The position numbers and the translations under genes were made by a program. A stretch of DNA of 64,000 bases. Origin: Enterococcus mediterraneensis. Its GTDB lineage: Bacteria; Bacillota; Bacilli; Lactobacillales; Enterococcaceae. Positions 16,538 to 24,077 of the stretch are shown here, piece after piece (positions within the stretch are counted from its first letter, which is position 1; each line of letters starts with the position of its first letter). The stretch spans positions 1,349,501 to 1,413,500 of the forward strand of contig NZ_UWOP01000001.1 in assembly GCF_900604485.1 (NCBI RefSeq), written 5' to 3'. Below the pieces are notes generated by a model that did not search any database, was not told the DNA's origin, and worked only from the letters and a program-made list of their open reading frames with translations.

Positions 16538-17149
16538 ATGAAAGTATCTGAAATTGAAAACGTTATCCAATTCGTTACAAAAAAAATCTATGAATCTCAA
16601 ATTAGAACTAAAAAATATATTATCGCCCATAATGCCCCTTTTAAAAACTATCCCTGTAAAATGATCTATGAATTGGATGATGTAGAGTGGGTAGATGCAA
16701 ATCAAACAACAAATGCTCAAGGTCTTATTGTAGATTCACTATCTTTGAAACAGGCAGTAAGTATTGCAAATTTAATGCCGCAAGATCAATTATGTATACA
16801 AATTCTAGATTTTCTTTTTAAAGGAAAACCGGTTTGGGTGGTAGGAGATGCGGGTACTTATGAAAAATTATTACAGAAAAATAAATATAGACTTAGAGAA
16901 AAAATTCAAGATATACAAAAACAATGTCAGGGCTATGGTATCGTTTTTTTTGATAAAGAACAATCTTTTGTCGATATCTTGCGAGATATTCCTAAAGAAA
17001 CGAAAACAAAGAGTATGATTGTACCTTCATTTATTACAGAAAAGAAATTGATACAGTTATTTGAACACGGAAACATAGTCTTACCTGTAAACAGTCGTTT
17101 GACACCTTTAGCAAAAGATTTTGCAAAAGAACATGATATTGAAATTTAA
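16538..17149 (+). CDS. Conserved Eut-locus protein of unknown function
   Basis: A 203-residue protein with a predicted Rossmann or flavoprotein-like pattern: KYIIAHNAPFKNYP, GLIVDSLSLKQAVSIANL, FKGKPVWVVGDAGTYEKLL. The C-terminus ends NSRLTPLAKDFAKEHDIEI, echoing the LTP..A...L....I.I motif found at the N-termini of EutT-like and EutQ proteins. It appears to be the Firmicute-specific ethanolamine utilisation protein (I believe TIGR02536). GGAGG precedes the ATG. It sits between the phosphotransacylase and eutN with gaps of 15 bp on each side, so it is surely part of the operon. No function can be given. Confidence 0.8.
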   Translation: MKVSEIENVIQFVTKKIYESQIRTKKYIIAHNAPFKNYPCKMIYELDDVEWVDANQTTNAQGLIVDSLSLKQAVSIANLMPQDQLCIQILDFLFKGKPVWVVGDAGTYEKLLQKNKYRLREKIQDIQKQCQGYGIVFFDKEQSFVDILRDIPKETKTKSMIVPSFITEKKLIQLFEHGNIVLPVNSRLTPLAKDFAKEHDIEI

Positions 17150-17164
17150 GGAGAGCGGATCGAT

Positions 17165-17434
17165 ATGTTATTAGGAAAAGTGTCAGGAAGTGTATGGTCT
17201 ACACGAAAAGATGAAAAGTTAAACGGCTGGAAATTTATGGTTGTGCAAGTTTGGGATACGGAAACGAAAGAGCAAAAAAAATCACTGATTGCAGCTGATA
17301 ATGCTGGTGCGGGAATTGGAGATATGGTTTTGATCACGCAAGGTCAGGCGGCAAGAATCTCGGCAGAAAAAATGGATGTTCCAATAGACGCGATGATTGT
17401 AGGAATAGTAGATTCCTTAGACACGGAAAATTAA
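17165..17434 (+). CDS. eutN: Pentameric vertex protein EutN
   Basis: An 89-residue EutN/CcmL-type protein: LLGKVSGSVWSTRKDEKLNG, then ADNAGAGIGDMVLITQGQAA and PIDAMIVGIVDSLD. Such pentamers cap the corners of the icosahedral shell. GGAGAG precedes the ATG. eutH begins 13 bp after the stop. Confidence 0.95.
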   Translation: MLLGKVSGSVWSTRKDEKLNGWKFMVVQVWDTETKEQKKSLIAADNAGAGIGDMVLITQGQAARISAEKMDVPIDAMIVGIVDSLDTEN

Positions 17435-17446
17435 GGAGGCGATCAA

Positions 17447-18547
17447 ATGAGTATCAATGAAATTATTATGTATATCATGGTTCTTTTTATGGTTATCGGC
17501 GGAATCGATAAATGTATTGGTAATAAGCTAGGACTGGGCGAAAAGTTTGAAGAAGGTATTATGGCTATGGGATCTTTGGCATTGTCCATGGTGGGGATTA
17601 TTACTTTAGCACCGGTACTTGCCAATATTTTAAGTCCAATTGTCGTACCTGTTTATACTTTATTAGGTGCCGATCCGTCAATGTTTGCAACGACCCTATT
17701 AGCTAATGACATGGGAGGGTTTGCTCTAGCGCAGCAAATGGCGCATGATCCGCAAGCAGGTTTGTTTGCTGGTGCGATTTTAGGTGCAATGATGGGACCA
17801 ACGATTGTATTTACAATTCCAGTAGCCTTGGGAATCATTGAAAAAGAAGACCAGCGTTTTTTAGCAACAGGTGTTTTATGCGGTATCATCACAATCCCAA
17901 TCGGATGTTTTGTTGGTGGTTTAGTAGCTGGTATGCCAATAGGTATGATTTTATCAAACTTAGTACCAATCGTACTAGTAGCTGCCTTAATTATCTTAGG
18001 ATTATGGCTTATACCAGATGGCATGATTAAAGGTTTTACTGTATTTGGTCAAGGAGTCGTCATTGTAGCAATTTTTGGTTTGATTATTGGAGCGATTCAA
18101 CAATTAGTAGGAATTACTTTGATCAAAGGTATTGCACCTGTTTCAGAAGGAATCGAGGTTGTTGGTGGAATTGCGCTTACTTTAGCAGGTGCATTTTGTT
18201 TGGTAGCATTTATCACGAAAGTATTTAATAAACCATTGCTCAAATTAGGTGAAGCGATGGGAATGAATGAAATTGCAGCGGCTGGAATGGTGGCTACATT
18301 GGCCAATAATATTCCCATGTTCCAAATGATGAAGGATATGGATAATAGAGGGAAAATTATCAATGTGGCTTTTGCTGTATCTGCTTCATTTGTGCTGGGA
18401 GATCATTTAGGATTTACAGCAGGGGTGGCAAAAGAGATGATTTTTCCAATGATGGTTGGTAAATTGGTTGCGGGAGTAACTGCGATTTTTGTAGCAATTT
18501 TTATGGCTAACAGAATGTTAGGTAAGAAGGCTGAGGTGCAACAGTAG
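17447..18547 (+). CDS. eutH: Ethanolamine permease EutH
   Basis: A 366-residue integral membrane protein with about 10-11 hydrophobic segments. Family motifs are visible: GGIDKCIGNKLGLGEKFEEG near the N-terminus, LANDMGGFALAQQMA, and GMVATLANNIPMFQMM. EutH imports protonated ethanolamine, mainly needed at low pH or low concentration. AAGGAGG precedes the ATG; eutQ follows after 1 bp. Confidence 0.96.
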   Translation: MSINEIIMYIMVLFMVIGGIDKCIGNKLGLGEKFEEGIMAMGSLALSMVGIITLAPVLANILSPIVVPVYTLLGADPSMFATTLLANDMGGFALAQQMAHDPQAGLFAGAILGAMMGPTIVFTIPVALGIIEKEDQRFLATGVLCGIITIPIGCFVGGLVAGMPIGMILSNLVPIVLVAALIILGLWLIPDGMIKGFTVFGQGVVIVAIFGLIIGAIQQLVGITLIKGIAPVSEGIEVVGGIALTLAGAFCLVAFITKVFNKPLLKLGEAMGMNEIAAAGMVATLANNIPMFQMMKDMDNRGKIINVAFAVSASFVLGDHLGFTAGVAKEMIFPMMVGKLVAGVTAIFVAIFMANRMLGKKAEVQQ

Positions 18548-18548
18548 T

Positions 18549-18992
18549 ATGTCAGAGTTAAGTCGTGAAATGATAGAGAGTTTAGTACGACAGTTGGTAA
18601 ATGAAAAATTAATGCCTACTAAAAAAATAGATCCAAGTGGAGTTTTATCAATCAAATTACCAGAAATCAATGTATCAGAGGAAGATCGTTTGGATACGGG
18701 AAAACCTTCCGATATTGTTTATACAAAAGATTTGATTTCATTACAAGAAAGCCCACGTTTAGGATGCGGGCTAATGATAATGAAAGACACGACATTTGAT
18801 TGGCTGTTAGAGTACGATGAAATTGATTATGTTATCTCTGGTCAATTAAGTATTCTAATAGAGGATCGAGAAATTTCTGCTGGACCAGGTGAGATTATAT
18901 TGATACCTAAAGGCAATCATATCAAATTTTCAGTTACTGGTGAAGCTCGCTTCCTCTACATCACCTATCCTGCCAATTGGCAAGATCAATAG
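18549..18992 (+). CDS. eutQ: Cupin-fold protein EutQ
   Basis: A 147-residue protein with an N-terminal helical segment and a C-terminal cupin (about 60-145: LGCGLMIMKDTTFDWLLEYDE, YVISGQLSILIEDREISAGPGE). It is the short Firmicute form of EutQ; enterobacterial EutQ has been reported to have acetate kinase activity, so it may work with the phosphotransacylase to make ATP. It is the last gene of the operon. No strong terminator directly follows it, but a new riboswitch leader starts about 50 bp later. Confidence 0.92.
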   Translation: MSELSREMIESLVRQLVNEKLMPTKKIDPSGVLSIKLPEINVSEEDRLDTGKPSDIVYTKDLISLQESPRLGCGLMIMKDTTFDWLLEYDEIDYVISGQLSILIEDREISAGPGEIILIPKGNHIKFSVTGEARFLYITYPANWQDQ

Positions 18993-19039
18993 AAGTGGAT
19001 GATTTAAGACACGAGGTATTGTATGATAGAAATATAAAA

Positions 19040-19195
19040 CTAAATATCAGCTAGAGATATTAGGGAATGAGGTGCGAATCCTCAACAGCCCCTTTCTACT
19101 GTGACATGGACGAAATCTTATTACTCACTGAGAGAATCTTGGGAAGAGAAGATAGTAGGTCGAAATGAAGTCAGGATATCTAATTTCTTTAGCGC
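19040..19195 (+). promoter_or_regulatory. Second cobalamin riboswitch, upstream of a B12-uptake pair
   Basis: The core is at 19062-19102: GGGAA, a GAGGTGCGAATCCTC stem-loop, CAGCCCC and CTACTGTGA; the downstream GAAGTCAGGATATC element is at 19167. The order matches the cobalamin class. It is on the same strand as the DUF4430 lipoprotein and the ECF S component. It differs in sequence from the aptamer at 4200, so it is not a recent copy. Confidence 0.9.
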
Positions 19196-19288
19196 TGGAT
19201 AAATATCAGGGTGGTACATCCAGCAATCACGGACAATATTTTGTTTTTGTAAGAAAAGCTTATAATATTGTGACGGGACTGCTGTTAT

Positions 19289-19318
19289 TAAAGACACTCT
19301 TTAGTGTCTTTTTTTTAC
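19289..19318 (+). terminator. Expression-platform terminator of the second riboswitch
   Basis: A perfect 9-bp stem AAAGACACT/AGTGTCTTT with a CTTT loop is followed by a run of T. It lies between the aptamer and the first gene, so B12 binding probably terminates transcription here. Confidence 0.85.
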
Positions 19319-19344
19319 GAAAAAAATAACTGAGGTGATGAGAA

Positions 19345-19737
19345 ATGAAAAAAGTAGTAGGAATATTAATGGTAATGATCGTCGGTATTATTTTGTCCGG
19401 ATGCAGCGATAACCCTCAAGATGCTCAAGAATCAGCAAGTACCGAACAAACTGTGCAAGCAAAAGTCGAGGTCATTTTAAAGGAAGATGATAAAGAAATC
19501 AGCTCTAAATCGATCGACTTTAAAGACGGAGACAGTCTGTATGACGTCATGAAAAACAACTTCGAAATCAAAGACGATAACGGTTTTATTACTTCTATTG
19601 ATGGACACACGCAAAATCAAGATCAGCAAAAATACTGGATGTACACTGTGAATGGTGAGGAAGCAACGACAGGCGCAAAAGAGTTGAAAGTAAAAAATGG
19701 TGACGAGATAGTCTTTAACTTGGCGGGTATGAAGTAG
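19345..19737 (+). CDS. DUF4430 lipoprotein, probable cobalamin-uptake partner
   Basis: A 130-residue lipoprotein: a hydrophobic signal with lipobox LSGC (Cys about residue 20), a short Gln/Ser/Glu linker, then a DUF4430 domain (about 45-130; KSIDFKDGDSLYDVMKNN, YWMYTVNGEEATTGAKEL). DUF4430 is related to the C-terminal domain of transcobalamin and intrinsic factor. The B12 riboswitch and the following ECF S component support a role in capturing cobalamin or a precursor at the membrane. GAGGTGATGAG precedes the ATG. Confidence 0.85.
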   Translation: MKKVVGILMVMIVGIILSGCSDNPQDAQESASTEQTVQAKVEVILKEDDKEISSKSIDFKDGDSLYDVMKNNFEIKDDNGFITSIDGHTQNQDQQKYWMYTVNGEEATTGAKELKVKNGDEIVFNLAGMK

Positions 19738-19774
19738 TATGGTCTAAACGAAAATTTGATTGTGAGGTTTCTAT

Positions 19775-20317
19775 ATGCGGTATAAGACAAGAGAAATCGC
19801 GGTACTATCGTTACTGACAGCTCTTTGTGTCGTGGGGCGGCTGCTGACGAACTGGCTGCCGAATATGCAACCGATCACGGCAATCTTACTGCTGATCAGC
19901 TTTTATATGGGGTGGCGGCAAGCGATGGTGGTCAGTACATTATCGATATTGATCACCAACTTTTATTTGGGCATGGGAATTTGGACGTTTGCCCAGATTC
20001 TGTCCTTTATTTTAGTGATCATCTTTAGCAGCCTGTTGGACCACTATCTTCCTTGGCTGACGAAAAGGCTGGTTTTCCAAGTCATCCTGTGTGTCGCCGT
20101 AAGTATGCTGTATGGTTTTCTCGTAACATTGATGTTGGCTCCTTTTTGGGGCGTAACGAAATTTTGGCCCTACTATTTGGCGGGAGTCAGCTTCGATGTG
20201 ATGCATAGTATCAGCACGGTCGGATTTTTCTTAGTATTGAAGCAGCCTCTTTCCAAAATATTTGGTCAGTATCTTCGTGTAGAGACCACCAAAGTAAAGC
20301 AAATCGATTCGAAATAA
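19775..20317 (+). CDS. ECF transporter S component, probably for cobalamin or precursor
   Basis: A 180-residue membrane protein with about five to six hydrophobic segments and the ECF S-type start TREIAVLSLLTALCVVGRL, then ISFYMGWRQAMVV. It should use the shared EcfA/EcfT energising module, which is not encoded nearby. Because it is under a cobalamin riboswitch and beside a transcobalamin-like lipoprotein, a B12 (CblT-like) specificity is inferred. TGTGAGG lies upstream of the ATG. The adenosylcobalamin-dependent eut operon next door explains the need. Confidence 0.85.
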   Translation: MRYKTREIAVLSLLTALCVVGRLLTNWLPNMQPITAILLLISFYMGWRQAMVVSTLSILITNFYLGMGIWTFAQILSFILVIIFSSLLDHYLPWLTKRLVFQVILCVAVSMLYGFLVTLMLAPFWGVTKFWPYYLAGVSFDVMHSISTVGFFLVLKQPLSKIFGQYLRVETTKVKQIDSK

Positions 20318-20404
20318 GTAACTTTAGAAAATTTTTTGAAGTATTCTATTTATTGAGGGTTAGTATAGTCAGAACTTAGGGGGGAATTCACCTCCGCCTA
20401 AACA

Positions 20405-20575
20405 GTCGTCGGTGCTACGATCCTCAATACGATCATTGTGGAAGTGACTCGCAACCTGATCGCCGAGGGCATCCAGTATCCGCCAATCTTTTATTCAGCC
20501 AACTTAGACGGCGGCGATAAATTGAATCAAGAGCTTTTTGAAAATTATCGAGAAATGATCCACTATCGTTTGTAA
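20405..20575 (+). pseudogene. C-terminal remnant of a SIS-domain sugar-phosphate protein
   Basis: A 56-codon frame without a start, entered just after an in-frame TAA at 20399, encodes VVGATILNTIIVEVTRNLI, then EGIQYPPIFYSANLDGGD and a short tail before TAA at 20573-20575. The pattern G-I-x-x-P-x-x-x-SAN-x-DGG is the same as at the end of the intact SIS protein at 25652. It is therefore a leftover of a deleted SIS gene. The hairpin-like GGGGGGAATTCACCTCC directly upstream may mark the deletion joint. Confidence 0.75.
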
Positions 20576-20584
20576 GAAATATTA

Positions 20585-20630
20585 AAACATACCAGCCTAC
20601 AGTTAAACTGTGGGGCTGGTATGTTTTTTA
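20585..20630 (+). terminator. Rho-independent terminator after the SIS remnant
   Basis: AAACATACCAGCC (20585-20597) pairs with GGCTGGTATGTTT (20614-20626), followed by T residues. It probably once ended the operon of the lost gene and now ends the B12-uptake transcript. Confidence 0.85.
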
Positions 20631-20796
20631 TCATCCTAGTATTTTTTAGTTTACAGGTTATTTATAACAGATTTATCAAAAAAACTGTTTAATAAAAAAA
20701 CATATATGACAGTAAATACTGAGGTTAATTAACTAATTTTCTTAAATCCGTTGTAGTGGAGATATCAGATAAATTTCAAAAAATAATTTTGTTCGC

Positions 20797-20826
20797 TTTA
20801 CAAAAACAAACATACGTTCGTATAAT
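20797..20826 (+). promoter_or_regulatory. Promoter with LexA (SOS) box for the Y-family polymerase
   Basis: A -35-like TTTACA (20797) and TATAAT (20821-20826) enclose CAAACATACGTTCG at 20807-20820, one base away from the Gram-positive LexA consensus CGAAC-N4-GTTCG. The operator lies in the spacer, so LexA should occlude the promoter until DNA damage. Confidence 0.8.
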
Positions 20827-20846
20827 GAGTTAGAGAGGTGTTTGTT

Positions 20847-22181
20847 ATGGCGAATTTCGATTATTCTAAAGAACCATTGCGTGATATTTTAATGATCGAC
20901 GTCAAATCGTTTTATGCTTCGGTAGAATGTGTGGAACATGGATTAAATCCGCTCACAGCGATGGTGGTCGTTATGTCTCAAAGTGACAATACTGGCAATG
21001 GTCTGATCCTGGCAGCATCTCCCATGGCAAAAAAAGTTCTCGGAATAACCAATGTTTCCAGAGCAGACAATCTGCCGGATCATCCAGATCTTTTCAAATT
21101 TCAGCCCAGAATGAACTTTTATATCGAAAAAAATTTAGCCGTGAACAACGTGTTCAGACGCTACGTAGCAGATGAGGATTTGTTAATTTATTCGATCGAT
21201 GAATCAATCTTGGATGTAACGCATTCCCTTAATCTATTTTTTCCTTCACCGGAAATGAGCAGAAAAGAAAAACGCTGGCGGATGGCACGAACCCTTCAAA
21301 AAGCGGTATTCAAAGAGACTGGATTATATGTCACAGTAGGCATCGGTGATAATCCGCTGCTTGCAAAGCTGGCGTTAGACAATGAATCAAAACATAATCG
21401 CTCGTTGATCGCGGAATGGACCTATCAAGATGTTGAATCAAAAATATGGAATATTCCTGAACTCACTGATTTTTGGGGAATCGGCTCGCGGACGAAAAAA
21501 CGTTTGTACAAATTAGGGATCGATACTGTAAAACAGCTAGCCAATGCAGATGTTTATCGGCTAAAAAACGACAGCGGAGTATTAGGTGTACAGCTTTATT
21601 TTCACGCCAATGGCATCGATCGTTCAATACTTTCTGAGCCGAGGCAACAGAAGTCAGTAGAAAAAAGTTATGGCAACAGCCAAGTGTTGAACCGCAATTA
21701 TTTCAAACAAGAAGAAATCGAGATCGTTGTAAAAGAGATGGCTGAACAAGTGGCGACCCGTATTCGTAGGCATCATGCGCAAACCCAATGCGTCCACTTA
21801 TGGATCGGTTCCGCATTTGGCGAGGCAAGCAAGGGATTCTCCCATCAGATGAAGATTCCCGCAACCGATCACACGAAAACATTGGTCCAGCACTGCTTGT
21901 ATCTTTTTCGCAAACACTACACAGGTCAAGCGGTCCGTCATGTAGGGATCACTTATTCGAAACTCATTTTTACGGAAAATGTGCAGCTGGACTTGTTCAG
22001 TGATCCTGACAAAATGTTGAAGGAAAGAAATTTGGATCAGATCGTTGATCAGATTCGGGAAAAATACGGATTTACTTCGTTGATTCATGCCAACAGCAAA
22101 TTGACTGGCGGTCGTGCCATCGCCCGCAGCAAACTCGTTGGCGGACATTTCGGAGGAGCAGGGGGATTGGATGGCTTATGA
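20847..22181 (+). CDS. Y-family DNA polymerase (UmuC/UvrX-like)
   Basis: A 444-residue error-prone polymerase. The palm has DVKSFYASVECVEHG (first catalytic Asp) and IYSIDESILDV (catalytic Asp-Glu pair); the helix-hairpin-helix thumb is around FWGIGSRTKKRLYKLGI; the C-terminal little finger ends about residue 400. It performs translesion synthesis. The ATG at 20847 follows GAGAGGTG; the GTG at 20838 overlaps that site and is rejected. It is under a LexA box and overlaps the YolD-like gene by 4 bp, a pairing common on enterococcal chromosomes and plasmids. Confidence 0.92.
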   Translation: MANFDYSKEPLRDILMIDVKSFYASVECVEHGLNPLTAMVVVMSQSDNTGNGLILAASPMAKKVLGITNVSRADNLPDHPDLFKFQPRMNFYIEKNLAVNNVFRRYVADEDLLIYSIDESILDVTHSLNLFFPSPEMSRKEKRWRMARTLQKAVFKETGLYVTVGIGDNPLLAKLALDNESKHNRSLIAEWTYQDVESKIWNIPELTDFWGIGSRTKKRLYKLGIDTVKQLANADVYRLKNDSGVLGVQLYFHANGIDRSILSEPRQQKSVEKSYGNSQVLNRNYFKQEEIEIVVKEMAEQVATRIRRHHAQTQCVHLWIGSAFGEASKGFSHQMKIPATDHTKTLVQHCLYLFRKHYTGQAVRHVGITYSKLIFTENVQLDLFSDPDKMLKERNLDQIVDQIREKYGFTSLIHANSKLTGGRAIARSKLVGGHFGGAGGLDGL

Positions 22182-22531
22182 GACAAGAAGACTATGAAGA
22201 TCGCGGCATAATAAAGTGGAAAGGTTTTTATCTTTCCGATCACACGGCAAAGTTATCCGCGCTGGATCAACAGCGAAATCGTGTGATTCTTCCAAAGAAG
22301 AAAATGACGGAACAGGAAATCAATCATGTATTGACAGAAGCCAGATTGAAAGACAAAGCGATCGCTATTCAACTAGATGTAAAAAAAGATAACGCATTTC
22401 AAGACGATGTGGTGGGTAAAGTAAATGGGTATGATGAGCTGGGAATTTTTGTCGGTGTTGAACATGTGCTGTATGAAGAGATCCGTCATGTCGAGATTCA
22501 TGTACAGAAAAAGTGGTCTAGTTTGGATTGA
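22178..22531 (+). CDS. YolD-like protein
   Basis: A 117-residue protein that overlaps the polymerase stop codon (ATGA). It begins EDYEDRGIIKWKGFYLSDHT and has RVILPKKKMTEQEINHVL, the pattern of the YolD-like family, which typically accompanies UvrX-type Y-family polymerases. The molecular role is unknown; it is probably part of the same SOS operon. Confidence 0.88.
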   Translation: MRQEDYEDRGIIKWKGFYLSDHTAKLSALDQQRNRVILPKKKMTEQEINHVLTEARLKDKAIAIQLDVKKDNAFQDDVVGKVNGYDELGIFVGVEHVLYEEIRHVEIHVQKKWSSLD

Positions 22532-22606
22532 TAACGGACAAATAGTAAAAAGAAAGACAAGAAATTTTGTTAATTCAATTTGGAGATTTATTTTTTATTT
22601 GTTCGC

Positions 22607-22636
22607 TTGACAAGAAACAAACGTTTTCATTAGAAT
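22607..22636 (+). promoter_or_regulatory. Promoter of a possible small RNA
   Basis: TTGACA at 22607-22612 and TAGAAT at 22631-22636 with an 18-bp spacer. No gene with a ribosome site follows; the transcript would run into the structured region at 22665-22760. The sequence before it (GTTCGCTTGACA ... AAACAAACGTT) is similar to the polymerase promoter region at 20791 but lacks a full LexA box. Confidence 0.6.
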
Positions 22637-22639
22637 GTA

Positions 22640-22775
22640 TTCAGATAGTTTAAATCAAATAAAAAAAGGCACCTTGCAGTTCGTTGGCGCGAATCTACAA
22701 GGCCTTGATAAGTCAACTACACTGACCATCAAGTTGCCATAGTTAGTGCAAGCACTAACCTTATTTATTGTACCT
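22640..22775. ncRNA. Candidate convergent small-RNA (antisense) locus
   Basis: The region has no convincing coding gene but much structure. On the minus strand, 22706-22660 forms a terminator (stem of 22695-22706 with 22666-22679, then a U-run from the A-tract 22660-22667). A perfect 8-bp inverted repeat GTTAGTGC/GCACTAAC lies at 22742-22759. A minus-strand -10 (TACAAT, 22772-22767) would start an RNA towards the plus-strand promoter at 22607. Two overlapping convergent RNAs resemble par/Fst-type antisense loci, but I found no Fst-like toxin frame. The only plus-strand frame (22636, 35 codons) lacks a ribosome site. Confidence 0.4.
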
Positions 22776-23014
22776 AATTTCTTTCGGGATTTCTACCAAT
22801 TTATTGGAATTTTTTAATCAAGTTAGGTCTATTTTGAGGGGATTGTTGCTCGTTTATTTGCTATGTCAGAGGTATTGGACAGTTGTCTGGTACCTCTTTT
22901 TTTATTTGATTTGGCTATCAGAAAGGGTGGGAGTATGGTGGTAATTCAAGTATTGTCGCACAATGCGGTGATCGCAAAAGAAATGGATAAGAAAGGAGAG
23001 TGGGTGCTAGTGCA

Positions 23015-23070
23015 GCGGGGCATCGGATTTGGGAAGAAACGAGCGGGGCATCGGATTTGGGAAGAAACGA
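23015..23070. repeat. Perfect 28-bp tandem duplication in a leader region
   Basis: A 28-bp unit beginning GCGGGGCATCGG is present twice in immediate succession (23015-23042 and 23043-23070) without mismatch. It lies in the leader of the PTS operon, about 80 bp before its terminator-like hairpin. It is GC-richer than its surroundings. A coding frame crosses it but looks spurious. Confidence 0.9.
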
Positions 23071-23146
23071 GGTGATAGTGTTAATACAAAACATGCGCAA
23101 CAGTATCGAAAAATTGAATAATATATGTTGGAGAGTAACTGGTAGG

Positions 23147-23200
23147 CAGGCTTGATCCATTTCACTATTGTGGAGTGTATCAAGTCTGTTTTTGTTTTTA
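23147..23200 (+). terminator. Terminator in the leader of the first mannose-family PTS operon
   Basis: CAGGCTTGAT (23147-23156) pairs with ATCAAGTCTG (23179-23188, one wobble), followed by TTTTTGTTTTT. It ends only a few bases before the ribosome site of the IIA gene, so it is either an attenuator of this operon or the end of an upstream small RNA. Confidence 0.7.
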
Positions 23201-23214
23201 AGGAGGGCATAAAA

Positions 23215-23589
23215 ATGAAGATTATTTTATGTGGCCATGGTTATTATGGCAATGCGCTTAAAGAGAGTGCGGAGATGATAGCGGGTTCTCAACCGCAACT
23301 TACAGCGATTGATTTTACTCCAGAGTTGGCTGTAAAAGACTTAGTCATGAAGATGCAGGAAGTAATCTTGGAAAATGAACACGAAGAAATTATTATTTTG
23401 ACGGATATTCCAGGAGGCAGTCCAGCAAATGCCGCAACACTCTGTAAGAAGCTATATCCTACTATCCATGTAGTGACTGGTTGTTCACTAGTATTACTTT
23501 TATCACTATTGTTAACAAAAGATATCAGTGAGGCTTGTCAAGATGGACAGCAGGCAATGCAAGAAATTCGATTGGAGGAAATGAAATGA
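23215..23589 (+). CDS. Mannose-family PTS EIIA component
   Basis: A 124-residue EIIA-Man protein: KIILCGHGYYGNALKESAEM holds the phosphorylated His at about residue 9, and ILTDIPGGSPANAA is the conserved second block. It accepts phosphate from HPr and passes it to EIIB. The ATG at 23215 follows AAGGAGGGC; the longer frame start at 23152 lies inside the terminator hairpin. It overlaps the EIIB gene by 4 bp. Confidence 0.92.
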   Translation: MKIILCGHGYYGNALKESAEMIAGSQPQLTAIDFTPELAVKDLVMKMQEVILENEHEEIIILTDIPGGSPANAATLCKKLYPTIHVVTGCSLVLLLSLLLTKDISEACQDGQQAMQEIRLEEMK

Positions 23590-24077
23590 TTGTAGCGATT
23601 CGGATTGATGAACGATTGATTCACGGACAAGTTGCGACAATGTGGACGAATAGTTTGAAAGTCACTCGTATTATGGTAGTTGATGACACGATTATAAAAA
23701 ATGAAATGGAAAAAGAAGTGTTGAAACTGGCGAAACCGGGGAACGTAAAGCTTAGTATCTTATCCGTTCGTACAGCTGCCGATAGGATTCTAGCTGATAA
23801 TTATGAGGATCAACGTGTGTTTTTACTGGTAAAAAATCCAGAAACGTTAGTTCAGTTGATTTCATATGGAGTAGCCATTAAGGAAGTCAATGTGGGAAAT
23901 TTATCTGCAACTGTAAATAGTCGAGCTGTAACAAAATCTGTCCATGTTGATGATAAACAAGCCAAAGCCTTTAAAGAACTTCATGATGCCAAAGTAAATT
24001 TGCAATATCAAATGGTTCCTAATGAAGAAGGACGTGACTTTTATAAAATGATGGAGGATGTTGGAAAATGGAATTGA
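23586..24077 (+). CDS. Mannose-family PTS EIIB component
   Basis: A 163-residue EIIB-Man/Sor protein: IVAIRIDERLIHGQVATMWT with the phospho-acceptor His near residue 14, and VNVGNLSATVNSRAVTKSV. It takes phosphate from EIIA and gives it to the sugar during transport. The ATG at 23586 has GGAGGAAATGA upstream and overlaps the EIIA stop. The last 10 bp overlap the EIIC start. Confidence 0.92.
   Translation: MIVAIRIDERLIHGQVATMWTNSLKVTRIMVVDDTIIKNEMEKEVLKLAKPGNVKLSILSVRTAADRILADNYEDQRVFLLVKNPETLVQLISYGVAIKEVNVGNLSATVNSRAVTKSVHVDDKQAKAFKELHDAKVNLQYQMVPNEEGRDFYKMMEDVGKWN

Noticed and set aside
17653-18024. 123-residue antisense frame in eutH
   Set aside because: Shadow of a hydrophobic membrane gene; no ribosome site and eutH is well supported.
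22607-22636. Second LexA box near the small-RNA promoter
   Set aside because: AAACAAACGTTTTC lacks the GAAC half-site, so it is not a convincing operator.
22863-23075. 70-residue frame across the tandem 28-bp repeat
   Set aside because: No ribosome site, no recognisable protein, and composition set by the repeat; regarded as leader sequence.
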